64,000 nt of DNA from Megachile rotundata (GCF_050947335.1 NC_134989.1:7495501-7559500), one strand, 5' to 3'; positions 46,331 to 58,566 are shown, numbered from the stretch's first letter. Notes: generated by a model from the letters alone, not told the origin. A program made the numbers and translations.

Positions 46331-49300
46331 CAAGTGTAATATGTGCAAACTGAATTTATAAATTTGCTGAATGAATCAAAGTAGCAGTGAAATATAAGTA
46401 ACAGTGAATAGGTAGACGATTAACCGTATGAACTTGTTTAAGCACTTAATTCAATAAATCTATCAAATAATGAATCTATTATTCAAACTAGTAGTGTGGG
46501 TTTGAATCACGTTCCACATAGTCATAATCTACCTCCTCAAGTAGTCTTGCAATATGATTGCACGGTAATAAAGAGTTGAACGATATAATTTACTAAAAGC
46601 GAAAGTGATCGTATTAAAGTACAGTGTGAATAAAATTGTACTTCAATAAAAATTGTTGAAAAGGAAATTTACATTGACACAACAATTCTGTTCCTTATTA
46701 TTTCCTACCCCGTAAATCGGTATTTACCAAGAAAAAACACTTTCACACGGAGCGCAACAAAATGGTGAACGTGCAGTGAAATGCCTTCGCTGACAGTGAT
46801 ACACAGTTACCGTTCTAATTAATCGAATTATATCGAGACAGCGCACGGAGCGTAATTAGAATTTTATTATCAGGATCTTCGGGACACATAAATCACTAGT
46901 GTTTCGTGATCGATGTTTCAAGAGGCCACCGTCGAATGTCGGAGTTGCGTAATTTGCGGCTAACGAAACACCAAAGCGTTAGAAACAGGCTCGCTTCGAA
47001 ACGGAGATTAATTTCCTGATTAAACCGAACGATTCCGTTCTGACATCGTTCCTTCAATGTTCCCCTTTTCTTGATCTTTATCGTGCTCGATCGCAAGCTG
47101 AAAATTTCTGCAAGTTCACGAAACAGAAATAATAAGGAGCGGTTTAATTAGCGGTGCAAATTTATTGCTTGAGATATAGAAAAATAAATACTTGGGAAAG
47201 ATGTACTTTTAAAAATAATTAATTTGGGTGATTGGTATTTTGGGGAAGGAGTGATTTTAAGAGTAAATACTTTGGGAAGGGAAGGTTTTTAAAAAGGAAT
47301 TCTTTTGGAAAGGTGAAGTGTAACAATTATACTCTTTAGAATACATAGCTTGCTTTAATGGTAATGGAACTATGATTATATGAGGTTTTTTATGATGTAT
47401 GTGTTTTTCCTTAATAATTCAAAAATGAAGCCTCAAACCTCATTTTTGTAAAGCGAAATCTTGTTCAGAATAACATCAGCTGTCTCATATTTCAGAGGCC
47501 TACACTAGTTATGAGACACCCTATATATTTGTTATCAAGGTAGTAAATATTTTCACTATGTTCTTCCATTTATTCGCAAAATTAAAAATAATATTTCTAA
47601 TATTTATTTGGACAGTCATGGGTTTTAAAAATTAAAGAAATTATTACTGTCGATATATTATCAATATTCTATCATTAAATAACAATGCATTAATCATTGA
47701 AAAAACGTTAAAAATAATGAGTTACTGAGATAAAACACAGACAATCATTTTACCACTGAAATGTATTTATTTTTGCTTAAACTTCAAATCTAAGATAGCC
47801 TAACCTAACTTATTGCATACTTTCATAACAAAAATCGATTTATTCTTATTTAAACTTGAAATTTAATCTAACTCAACCTAACCTATTTCTCTAAATCTAT
47901 ATATCCTTGTCTGAATTTCAAATTCGAATCGTGTTTGAAACAAGAATAATTTTGCATGATAAATTAAGTGAAAAGTTTGGTTAGGTTTTAAGTTTGAAGA
48001 AAAATAAATACCAAAACTTTGTACTCATGTTTGTATATTTTACATAACTTTCCAAAAACATAACAATAACAAAATTCATGAAATTTTATTTAATACTTTT
48101 CATTCAAAATAAAAACACTACCTTTCCACTTCAATACAAATATTCTCCACTTTCAAAATGATGAATTTCAAGAAAATTGTAAAAATTATTTTAAATAACA
48201 AACAGTAATCTTCCAATATTAAGTCACAAATGTTTATAAAAATTTGTGTTGAAAAGGTATATAATGTATATCATGTAAATATTGAATATAAATAATATTC
48301 GTACGATCCATTTTTCAAACCTGATTTATGGTTACATGTATTTACATTCGAATAAATCTTCACAACACTTTTTATTGCTCGGCATTTCGTTTCGAAGCTG
48401 TCACAACTTCATACCTTCGACTAAATTATTGGAACCAGTTTTGTTGTATATACAGTACGCTGAAATAAACTGTGACATACAGGTTAGATTGAACATAAAA
48501 ATTCAAAAAAAATTCTTTTCCTTTTTTTTCATAGAGAATATTGAATGATTGTGTTGTAGTGTGAACTGAAACTATTGTTTTCAAGGAAGTTCAAAGTCTG
48601 TCAAGTCTTATTTGTTTTTGTCATCTACAGGATATTTCGAAAATAGTTAAAGCATAATTATAAACTTATTTATTATTTCTTTATTATTACAAGCAATTCA
48701 AGATTGAGTTATCATTAACTATTTTTCATCATTTGGTATAATACTACCTTAAATGATTATGTGTTCATTATAAATGCAGTGATTTTAGTGTCTTCATACA
48801 AAGCTAAAATTTAACAAATATTTCTGTCTTTGTAGAATTAAAAAATGTCATAAAAATGAAAAAGATTGACTTTTCATATTATGTCCATGTATAACAGTTA
48901 TTTACTCAAAATGTGGTATGATTTATATCTATGAATAAAATTGTACATTTAATTCAGTTTAACTTTATTTTCACTTAAAATATTAGAAAAATAGTAAATA
49001 CTGTGATATTGTAAATAAAAAGAAAATAGAAGATATTAAGTTTAATAATTGCTAGTCTTATCGTTCTTAATAATTAAACGAAATAATTAGACGCACTATT
49101 AATCAGACGTACTACTCACTGAACTACATAAAATTTGTTTTTTGATATTTTTACAGGACACTGAAATATTTACTTTTCCAACAAAATTGTAAAATAACAA
49201 AATAATGCAATAACATAATCTTTTCTTAACATGTTCACCAATACCTAATTACACAAATTTACCTACATTTATTATTCTCTAAAAGAAAGCAGAAGAAATG

Positions 49301-50062
49301 AACTTTTGAGTGCTTTCAATATGGTGTCAACAGTACGTGAAAACAAATTAAAAGATCCAACTGAAAGGAACCTTTGTGTCCTTAATAATCTGTATTATAT
49401 GTCTGACCACAAACGTGCGTTTCTACTGTCGCAGTAAACGTGTCAATCCTCCATTGCATGAATCCTTCAATTATAAACTGAAATACACTTTTAAACTCTC
49501 AAAGTAACATTAGAAATGCGAAATAAATATTTTCTATTTAAAAAATCTGTTTGTAGAATAATAATATAATACTGTAAATTTATAATTTAAAGGGGAACGA
49601 CAGAAAGTTGCTTTTCAATTTTTAACACGAAGAAATTTATTTTATATTCATCTGTGTTTAACAAAATATAAAAATATATAAATTGCAAACAACATAGTGC
49701 AAAAGTTTGCTAAAAGACAGTAAATTTATTTAATATTAAACGTTGTTAGTTTTAAAGTGATACGAAGTCAATTTAACTACTGTTTGTTTTATTAAATTAT
49801 ATGATGAGCAAATGCATGTACATTTTATTTAGACACTTTCCAGTACTTTTTAACAGATCATACCAAACATTTGTATAATATTTTGTTACATTTATTTTCT
49901 ATATTTTCAAGTAATTAATACTAGTATTTTTAGTTATGAGAGTAAACAAATTTTTAATAATATAAATATTAGATCTGTATAAAAATTTAAGTGTCACCCA
50001 TATACATATCGCTAACATGGCGGTCAGAGTATAAAAACACAAATTCAATCATAACTATTCAA
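46331..50062. other. AT desert with one GC-richer patch, no gene seen
   Basis: Bases 46700-47110 are GC-richer (CGAGACAGCGCACGGAGCG) with a short minus frame at 47096-46896 that is not recognisable. Bases 47360-50060 are very AT-rich, with only one short frame (48282-48548, +, 88 codons, no family). GAGACACCCTATATA at 47512 resembles insect transposon ends, but no partner was found. Confidence 0.5.
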
Positions 50063-50290
50063 CGTTTGGGTATTAAAACAGGAGCTAACTTATGATTAAT
50101 CAACAACGTCTGAACATAAAAACATAGGTTAAATGATCAATAACGTGTGGACATTAAGAAACAAGTTAACTCGTGATCTGGCAGCATGTGGGCATTAAAA
50201 CAAGTAGACTCCAATCGACGTTCGAGTATTAAAACACTTGTCAAATCACGATTAATTCACAACATAGACCATTAAATCACTAATTAATTC
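50063..50290. repeat. Degenerate 35-45-bp tandem repeat, about 6 units
   Basis: Units begin GGGTATTAAAACA, GAACATAAAAACA, GGACATTAAGAAAC, GGGCATTAAAACAAG, GAGTATTAAAACAC and GACCATTAAATCAC, and carry AACT(T/C)RTGATTAATC-type middles ending in AACAACG/GGCAGCA/TCGACG. It sits just left of the candidate promoter region. Confidence 0.65.
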
Positions 50291-50662
50291 ATGCCCAATA
50301 AACAAACCATTATCCCCAAAAAAATTCCACGAACGATAACTAAAAGAACTGCGAAATGCACCCTTACGAGTAAAATTGTCATGAGCAACGGTACCAAGTA
50401 CGAAACGGCCATGAAAGTAAAGGAAACCGGTCTAGAAAAGAGCATCATCCGATAGCGATTGCATTCCATAACCGATTATCGGCCAGCGAAGCCGCGAAAT
50501 GCTGCTAATTACGTGTTTAACAAGAAAAAGGGGAAAAGAGTGGAAGTTCGAATCCGATGGGGCTTCGTGAGTGCGCATGATCGCAGCCCCCTCCCGTTCC
50601 TTTCGTGTGTGTGTTACTCTCCTGTACGTTTTGTCGTGTGGTTGTGTGTGTTTCATGGGGTG

Positions 50663-50695
50663 GTTGGAGCCCACGTGGACCAACACGATACTGTC
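50663..50695 (+). promoter_or_regulatory. Candidate core promoter with palindromic E-box
   Basis: GTTGGAGCCCACGTGG then ACCAAC (50663-50684) is an imperfect inverted repeat centred on CCACGTGG, which contains the E-box CACGTG (50672-50677). It lies 19-24 bases before TCAGTCG, a match to the arthropod initiator with the A at 50696. No TATA box is visible. The + direction is inferred from the donor site at 50856. Confidence 0.4.
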
Positions 50696-50855
50696 AGTCG
50701 CGTTCAGCGAGTCATTCGCGTATCACGGTTCGCGATTGGGGTGCGTTTCCATCGCACCGATCATCAAACTTTCCTTCGCGAGTTTCTAGTGCACGTTCAC
50801 ATTGACAGCATCTGTGAGTGGAGGACATTGTGCAGTGCTCGGGGTGGGAAACGAG
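50696..50855 (+). other. Candidate non-coding first exon
   Basis: Starts at the A of TCAGTC and ends at ACGAG before GTAAGATT, a strong 5' splice site (GT at 50856). The 160 bases are GC-rich against the AT-rich flanks and contain no ATG, as expected of a 5' untranslated leader. A TTG-initiated frame across the region (50459-50899) reads through the proposed splice site and resembles no protein. If right, the gene's coding exons lie to the right, probably beyond the window, since I find none here. Confidence 0.4.
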
Positions 50856-51522
50856 GTAAGATTCATTTGAAACATTTTCATTTCGAACGTGTTTGGTGAT
50901 TAAAGGGTGATCTTGCCGGTGCTGTGGTACTGTTGTGGGTATGCTGTTTTATACCATTTTGTTGCGTATTTTTATTCGGTGATCCGAGATGTTTTTCCTG
51001 GCAATCAGTGACAGTGTTCAAGAATTTTACCACTTTAAAGTTACACGTTTACATGATTTATCTTCGAGCTTCCAAGGTTTTTGGTTGCAAATACTGTCAA
51101 TGATTTATGAAATTTTGGAGAACAAAAGTTTCTGTCAAGTTTCGTGTGCTTGTATACTTTGACATTATTAAACTTATATTAGTATATCCTTCTTAATAAG
51201 TAATATTTTTTGAACTATCTGTCAAATGAATCTTTGAAGTTTGAAACTTTTCACGAAGTTCTGTATGTCGTGTGCACCCTGTTGCACAATCAAACTGACA
51301 GTATTAGGGAACATCTTCAATTTTCATTAGTAAATAATAGACCATGAACATTTTATGAAGTTCTGTCTATCAGGTGCATCTTTTTGAACAATTCAATTGA
51401 TAGTATTAGTAATAATGTATGTTAAATTGGTAATTAAATTGTGCAAGTTGTAAGCTACAAGCTGTTTCTATTAATTTTTTTATGTGAGTAAGAGAACTTT
51501 GTATGAAACGAGCAAAGTCCTT
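50856..51522. other. AT-rich DNA with a faint about 101-bp duplication
   Basis: Would be the start of the first intron under the exon proposal. GAAGTTCTGTATGTCGTGTG at 51256 is weakly repeated near 51358 (GAAGTTCTGTCTATCAGGTG), each followed by a CAATCAAACTGACAGTATTAG-like sequence. No gene seen. Confidence 0.45.
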
Positions 51523-51625
51523 CAACTGACATTCTGTAAACTGAGTAACTGATATTTTATAAATTGAGAAACTAACATTTTATAAACTAAATAACTGATA
51601 TTTTATAAACTGAATAACTGACATT
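51523..51625. repeat. 23-bp tandem repeat, about 4.5 copies
   Basis: Units CAACTGACATTCTGTAAACT, TAACTGATATTTTATAAATT, AAACTAACATTTTATAAACT and TAACTGATATTTTATAAACT start 23 bases apart from 51523, each ending GA(G/A), with a partial fifth unit. Confidence 0.85.
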
Positions 51626-54545
51626 TTGAACAACTTGTCAATTAATTGTCTTAGATATTTGACATCTGAAAGTTATATTCAGCTACAATTTATTCAGAAC
51701 TGCTACTTGATTAAAATTATAATTTTTGTGATAGAACATTAAACGTAAAATTGAAACTGAAGTCAATAGTTAAACTAAAATAAAAGTAAGTGAAAGTTAA
51801 AGAATGACACGTAGAATTAAAGAGTCTACTATTAAATTTAGAATCATTAAGAGTTTTCTAATATTTTCTAAAATTTACTTTGCGTATTTTTCTGAAATTT
51901 AGATTGTCATTATTGATGATTGAATTTAATATGTTTTAGGTATATATTTACATTTATCAAAAACTCATTTTGGTTTAAATTAAATAAAAATTGAATTCAC
52001 AGAAAAGTTAAAAAAATAATTTTTTCTCTGAAAGCTTTATTCTTGGAAAGTGAAATAACCCCTTTAAGTCCTGTATGCAGTTTTCAACGCAGCACGTTAA
52101 AATTTTGTGATGCAACCTATTAAAATATTTACTATTAAAATACACGTAAAATTTTAATTTTTCCTAATGTAAAAATTTTAATTTTTCCTGAAAAATATGA
52201 TTTTTTCTCTTGAGCACGAATATGGTTATTTCTCTTATACCATTGTTATCAATTACGTGACATGTGTTATATCCACGTTACATATTTCAATAAACATATC
52301 TAACATTTCATAAAAATTGAAACATTTAAAGAGCAGCCAATATTAGGCACTCTAAAGGCGAAACAAACTTTGCCCATTATGTGTTTACATTTCCATCAAG
52401 ACGAAAATTAAATTTATTCACACTTTCTGGTGAAACGCATTATGGTTCGGTGTAGTTAAAGAAACTTTTGAAAGGCGTGTAAGAAATGGTTGTAGCAGAG
52501 TTTATGGAGAACACGTTGTTCTGGAACGATCATTAACAACTTCGATGAAATTAAAACGGAGTGTTGTATCCGGGGCACTTGAAAGGAGTTTTGAAACAAG
52601 TTAGGGAGAAATTTATGTTGGGTGTAAATTTGCTGTTCAAATTTATCTTTATGACAAAATGCTTGTCACCTGATGTATGATTAAAATAACTATTCGTCAA
52701 TTCCAAAATTATTTGGCAAACACAATTATTTGTCTATTTTAGAACGATTTTACAAATGCATGAGATATGTAGAGTAGATGGTATTGACGTGTGTTCATGT
52801 GTGTAGTATCGTATGTGTATACTGTTTGTGGCAATTACATATATTATATTACGATTCTGTTATTGAGATAATTTCTGATTCAAACGAATTCTATTATTGG
52901 ACTCGTTGGTTTCTACAGCGAAGGCTGTGTGACACATATACTATGATGACACATATACTGTAATATTAATGTTAATATGGTATTTAGTATGACACATATG
53001 TCGATGTAACACTCATCGTAAATATTTACATCAAAATAAGCAACCCTTGGCAAATATTTACATTACTATTTTATTTAACTTTTTATCGAGTTATGAAGGT
53101 TATCATTCTGAGTAGTGATATGAGTTTTAATGCGTATGTATACTAAATCGATAAATCTAAATTGTATACCTGTCTCATTACTACAATATTTCACACAAAA
53201 TCTACCTACCTAAAATGACTATTTTCAAGCAATCACATTTTCATATATCCACCAATGTACTTTAATTCAATTTAATTATTTTTTATTCGTTCAAACATAT
53301 TTTTCCTTATAAACAAATATGTGAGATAGTCATACGGTTTTCTTGATTTCATGTTAAATATTCAACATAGCTGTGTGACCAATATTTCATTCAAAAATCT
53401 GTCTATATTGACTTAATTTTAAACGATCCCATTCTCATACTGCGAAGTATCTTAATTTCTCTTAGTCATTTTTTATTTATACATGCAGCTCTCTGTGTCA
53501 AATATTGATCTTATTGCTAGTTGTAGTTTTGCAAAGATTTTGTACAAGACTTTAAGCTCATTTAACACTAAATTTAACAGTAAATATTTTTCACTAAATT
53601 CTTAAGAAATATAGTCTTAACATATAGTTACATATCTTATAATTACACATAGTCTTATACGATGAAAGTCATAAAAGTCTGTCATTTACAGAAAGAGCAA
53701 TCTCACTCCACAATTAAACCCACCTTAATATCCATCAAAAGCAAATTTCTCTCCTAAAAAAGCTTAATTGGAATTTGTATAGAACACGTGCCGACTTTCA
53801 ATTAAAAAGAGTAGATAAAAATAGAGAACAGCGGTAGCGCGTGACCGACGACAACGAAGCCAATCGATTGACATCGATGAGTGCAGTTTTTCGAAAAATT
53901 CTCGCGAAGAGACAGCGGAAAGTGTTCTGTGCGAACATTCGCCGCGGTCCATAAATTATGGATTCCTCGTAAAACTCGGGGGGATCTTGCTACCTGAATT
54001 TCTCGATCGTTTAATGAGAGATAGGCCAAGAATTAATTAGTTTGAGTATGCCGATTAAAAATAAAAGTATCGGGGTTTGCTCGTTCGCTTAACCGCGACG
54101 ATGTTATCCGTTCTTCGCAAACGAATCACGAGTCTCGTAAAAATACATCTGTCTAGGTAAACGACGAATCAGGGCTAATCATTTCGCGATGAAAAAAAAG
54201 GCTGCCGCATCAATGGGAAGCCCGTAAACGGGCGGCGTGAGAGGCCCAATAAAAATTCATTACTTTCGCCGGACGACCGGCCGGAATGGACGATTCATTC
54301 CGCGGTGAAAGGCATTCGTGCTCCTATTTTGTAAATAACCACGGTATTACCGCGTATGGTAAAAATTCATTGCTTTTAGTAAATTGGGTGTTGGGATCAA
54401 ACGAGCGCCGATGGCTGTGTGCGAAGGTAATTGATACGAGTACAGTCGAGAGCAAATCTGGTTTCCATAAGGAAAATATAGTGATCGAGGGGAAAGATAC
54501 CTCTTTGTGGGTAATTTTTAGGGGTTTTTGCAAATTTTTGATTTA
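51626..54545. other. AT-rich unique DNA, then GC-richer island 53760-54440
   Basis: No gene recognised. The island contains CCCGTAAACGGGCGGCG and a CCGGACGACCGGCCGG stretch at about 54220-54285, with small inverted repeats. An ATG frame at 54286-54564 (+, 92 codons) reads NNHGITAYGKNSLLL and later ERRWLCAKVIDTS; it is unrecognised and runs into the following repeat. Faint duplicated segments lie between 53160 and 53480. Confidence 0.45.
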
Positions 54546-55312
54546 TAGGAGTTTGGGGGTGTGAATGTAGGAATATGAGAACGAATATAGGGGTCAAAAT
54601 ATGGAACAGTGAGAATATGGAAATATAAAAGCAAAGATGAAAATATAGGCATTTGACGATTTAGATATTTGAGGTTCACAGAGGATATGAAATGAGGGAT
54701 TTGGAAAAGTAAAAATGTGGAAGAGTGAGAATATTGAAATACATAAAAACAAATATGGGAATGTAGACATTTGACGATTTAGATATTTAAGGTTCACGGA
54801 GGATATGAAATGAGGGATTTGGAAAAGTAAAAATGTGGAAGAGTGAGAATATTGAAATACATAAAAACAAATATGGGAATATAGGCATTTGACGATTTAG
54901 ATATTTAAGGTTCACGAAGATTGTGCAATTAGGGATTTGGAAGAGTAGAAATATTGGAAGAGTGAGAATATAGAAATACATAAAAACAAATATGGGAGTA
55001 TAGGCATTTGACGATTTAGATATTTGAGGTTCAAGGAGGTTGTGCAATTAGGGATTTGGAAGAGTAGAAATATTGGAAGAGTGAGAATATAGAAATACAT
55101 AAAAACAAATATGGGAATATAGGCATTTGACGATTTAGATATTTGAGGTTCACGGAGGATATGAAATGAGGAATTTGGAAAAGTAAAAATGTAGAAGAGT
55201 GAGAATATAGAAATATAAAAACAAATATAGGAATATAGGCATATGACGATTTGGATATTTGAGGTTCAAGAAGGTTGTGAAATTAAGGATTTGAAAGAGT
55301 AAAATTATGGGA
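54546..55312. repeat. 118-bp tandem array, about 6.4 copies
   Basis: GGTTCA starts at 54673, 54791, 54909, 55028, 55147 and 55263, giving steps of 118, 118, 118, 119 and 116. Each unit holds GAGGGATTTGGAAAAGTAA, GAAGAGTGAGAATAT, ACATAAAAACAAATATGGGA and GGCATTTGACGATTTAGATA. The step is not a multiple of three, so the 62-98-codon minus-strand frames are by-products. Copies fall into two variants (GGAGGATATGAAATGAGGG and GAGGTTGTGCAATTAGGG), with the latter adjacent at 54909 and 55028. Confidence 0.95.
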
Positions 55313-55975
55313 GTCTAGGAATTTTTGAATATAGGTAGTTGAGGATCTTGAAAGTTGCAGCCAAAAGTAGAAATATGGGAACCTGGAATTCTTAAGATGT
55401 AGGTACAGGAGGCGTTAAAATTTGGTGTTAAAGGGTGTAGGAATATCGAAATATCAGAATGAATACAAGAATATAGTCATTTCCCTATTTTGGTATTTAA
55501 AAACCTTCGAGCTTGTGAAATTAGCGATTTGAAGAGTAGAAATATGTGGACCTAGAATTTGGAAGAGTGGAATATGTGGACCTAGGATTTGGAAGAGTGA
55601 AATATGAGACCTAGAAATTTTGAAACAAAAGTATTGTAGAACCTTGGAATTGAAATACGAAGTATGGAAATAAAAATGTAGGAACGTAGAAATTTGTGGA
55701 TATGAATTCCAAAAACTAGAAATCTGCAACTGAAATATTTGAAGATTCAAGAATTTGTGGACCTAGATATTTAGGAGACTAATATGGAAATCTAAAAATT
55801 TAGCAATCTAAGAATAGATCTAGAAATGTAAAAGACTAAGAATATAAAAATCTAAGAATGTGGAGATCTGGCGATTAATGAATCTTGAGATGTGGGTGCC
55901 TATGAATATTGCCTAGGGACATTAGGACATATATATTGAAGGACCTTAAAAATTAATAATCTAAAAAAATAGAAA
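55313..55975. repeat. Decayed continuation, AAATTT/GGAA word repeat
   Basis: Words such as GTGGACCTAGAATTTGGAAG (55552) and GTGGACCTAGGATTTGGAAG (55578) repeat at short range, then degrade to AAATCTAAGAATGTG-like words by 55970. G-rich on the + strand and clearly the same family as the ordered arrays. Confidence 0.7.
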
Positions 55976-57526
55976 TTTAATAACATTTCTTCTAACTGAA
56001 TCTAAAGATTTAGAGAATTAGTATAACTTAGAAATTTGTTAACCTATTATTATTTAATTATATAAGTTCTATAATATAACTGTACAATTGAGTGCAATAA
56101 ATCCCCCTTGAATTCAATTATGCTTTAAATTAATTTTTCCAAATAAATTGTCGATGCGTACATGTTGTAGAAAATATATATTTGTATTTCAAGATTACCA
56201 TTCTGTTCCAACAGCGTTAAATTCGCAATGCAATTTATAGCTTCCATTAAAATTGTCAATAATTCATTGATGATATAAGTTACGATATGTACATATATTC
56301 TTGTGTCGAAGTATCGCTGAAGTTCAGGAAATTAGGAACGATATATTCAAGCTTTTTTAAATGGCACAGTGTGAACTTCCTTTAAATCCTTTAAACGACG
56401 GATTTGGAAATCTGTATGTAAGCCGATTGCTGTTAATCTGTAAATGGATGTATATCGAAGTGACAGATCGAATCGAGCAAGTTAAACGTGTAAACGTGAC
56501 AAAACCACTCAAATATCGATTGAAGTTTTTTAAAATTCTTTAAAAAATTGATAGCTGCGGTGTTATCAATAAATACTTTTATTATTACTACAGTTGTGTA
56601 CTTTTTATAATTATCAATGCAAAAGTAATTATTCAATGTAAAATGTATCAAGGATATTTAAACTTACTCTTGTAAAAGGGGTTCAATTTAAAATATTTAA
56701 AATAAAGTCATAAAAAATTCTAAAAGGTTTAGTTTAAAATATACGTTATTAAAAAATAAGGGTACAAGTAGTTGCATGTACATGAAAAAATTAAACAAGA
56801 TTTTATAAAAATAAGGCACAGATTTTCATTGCAATTAAAACCTCATGAATCATTAAGATTTATGAGGTACATAAATAGTAAATAAATATGTACATAAACA
56901 GGAAAGGAAATAAAATTAACTCGAAAAGTAAGCGATTAAAATACTGCTTTTTCTTTTAATAACTTTCAGACAAATGCTGAACATTTATTCATCTAAGTTT
57001 TCTCGTTGTACTTTAAGATTTTACTTTAAGTCCGCTTTTATGTTCCATTTTCATTTAGAAACCTTCCGTAATTTAAAACAGACAGAAAACACGCACATAC
57101 TAAGAATTAAATAAAAATTTCATAAACATGTAACAAAACAAAATTTATTTAAACAAAATATGCAATACACATTTCTCATAAATGGTTACAATTTGTATAT
57201 TAACCAAGAATTACCTATTTAATAAATAGACAAACTTATAATTTAATATTCAATTTCTTTTTACGACAAAATCGTATGAAAAAGATTTTAAATTTTGCAT
57301 AAAATATGAATCAAAATATTATTCATTGATAACATTGAAATTGATAATAAAATTAGATTTGAAGCATTTGATCTACTTTTAAAGGTAATTATAGTATCAT
57401 CACATTAATTTTGCACGAAATGTGTTCATTTCGAAATAATTGTTCACTGAACTTGTGCGTTATTCAAATCTGATGTTTACATATTTCATGCAAGCAAATA
57501 TGTATATGCATCCATGCAAACATACA
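55976..57526. other. AT desert, no gene seen
   Basis: Very AT-rich sequence. One 60-codon ATG frame at 56361-56543 (+) has ordinary-looking composition but no family. TATGTATATGCATCCATGCA near 57499 is simple sequence of the same kind as 58567-58640. Confidence 0.5.
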
Positions 57527-57584
57527 GATGTCAACCCACTAGTTGACGCGTGATCGACCCAAAGTAAAGGAAGCTCTATCACCG
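57527..57584 (+). repeat. 55-bp motif, copy 1
   Basis: GATGTCAACCCACTAGTTG, ACGCGTGATCGACCC, AAAGTAAAGGAAGCTCT and ACCG in order. The same succession occurs at 58235-58287 and inverted at 58511-58566. Copies 1 and 2 flank the 16-bp array in direct orientation. Confidence 0.8.
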
Positions 57585-57650
57585 TGAGCAGTTGCAGTTA
57601 CGTTAATGAAGGCGTTCATTTTTTTATTCTAACGAATTAGAGCTGTTTTT

Positions 57651-58174
57651 ATTTGGGGACACAGCGATTTGGGGATGTAGGAATTTGGGAATATAGGGAT
57701 TTGGATATGTAGGGATTGGGGGACGGAACAATTAGGAGACGTAGCGATTTCGGAATATACTGATTTGGAAATGTAGGAATTTGGGGACGTAGCGAATTGG
57801 GGATGTACTGATTTGGAGACGGAACAATTTGGGGACGTAGTAATTTGGGAATATACCGATTTGGAAATGTAAGAATTTGGGGACGTAGCGAATTAGGGAT
57901 GTACTGATTTGGAAACGGAGCAATTTGGGGACGTAGCGATTTGGGAATATACCGATTTGGAAATGTAGAAATTTGGGGACGTAGCGATTTGGGGATGTAG
58001 GAATTTGGGGTATGGAAGAATTTAGGAATATGGAGATTTGGAAATGTAGGGATTCGGAAATGTAGAGATTTGGAAATGTAGGTATTCGGAAATGTAGAGA
58101 TTTGGAAATGTAGGAATTTGGGAATGTAAAGACTCGAAAATATAGGTATTCGAGGATATCGAAATTTGGAGATA
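57651..58174. repeat. 16-bp minisatellite with 96-bp higher-order repeat
   Basis: Monomers of 16 bases (GATTTGGGAATATACC, GATTTGGAAATGTAAG, AATTTGGGGACGTAGC, GAATTAGGGATGTACT, GATTTGGAAACGGAGC, AATTTGGGGACGTAGC) form an ordered set of six. The set repeats at 57751, 57847 and 57943, exactly 96 bases apart. Right of 58010 the order is lost and monomers such as GAAATGTAGAGATTTG alternate. G-rich on the + strand. Confidence 0.95.
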
Positions 58175-58234
58175 TGGTACCATCATAGATGTATGACTTC
58201 TGATTAAATTATTATTCTGATTGAACAATGTATA

Positions 58235-58287
58235 GATGTCAACCCATTAGTTGGCGCGTGACCCAAAGTAAAAAAAGCTCTCCACCG
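58235..58287 (+). repeat. 55-bp motif, copy 2
   Basis: GATGTCAACCCATTAGTTGG, CGCGTGACCC, AAAGTAAAAAAAGCTCT and ACCG: same order as copy 1 with a small deletion (ATCG lost) and a few substitutions. Confidence 0.8.
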
Positions 58288-58510
58288 TAAAAGAACCCCT
58301 CCACTTCCAGTTACATTTCGGCAAATAAGAATAATAAAGACAATAACAACTGCTGGACGTAAATTGCATTATTTCACTCTTGAGACGTTTGCCTGTCATT
58401 ATCTTTTGACCTAATTGCGCAACAGCTCGATAATAGCAATACTAGCAAATACTAGCCAAAAATATGTGTGAATCTATCCGTTCATTTTTCTATTCTGACC
58501 AATTTGACCC

Positions 58511-58566
58511 GAAGCTCTTCTAAACACCCGGGTCACTCTTCACGCTCCAACTCGTGGGTTGACATC
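58511..58566 (-). repeat. 55-bp motif, copy 3, inverted and diverged
   Basis: The reverse complement reads GATGTCAACCCACGAGTTGG, AGCGTGAAGAGTGACCC, then GAAGAGCTTC. With copy 2 it forms diverged inverted ends about 330 bases apart. Confidence 0.6.

Noticed and set aside
47163..47174. TATTGCTTGAGA, matching the 5' part of miR-137
   Set aside because: Only 12 bases match, and the upstream 100 bases contain no complementary arm to form a hairpin.
47512..47526. GAGACACCCTATATA, resembling insect transposon ends
   Set aside because: No inverted or direct partner end and no target duplication found nearby; the same holds for ACAGGGTATTC at 22583 and GGGGTGCTCC at 9091.
50546..50555. GTTCGAATCC, tRNA B-box-like word
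   Set aside because: No A box, acceptor stem or cloverleaf pairing around it.
54594..55100. Minus-strand frames repeating PQISKSSNAY-like peptides
   Set aside because: The underlying unit is 118 bp, not a multiple of three, so the frame shifts from unit to unit.
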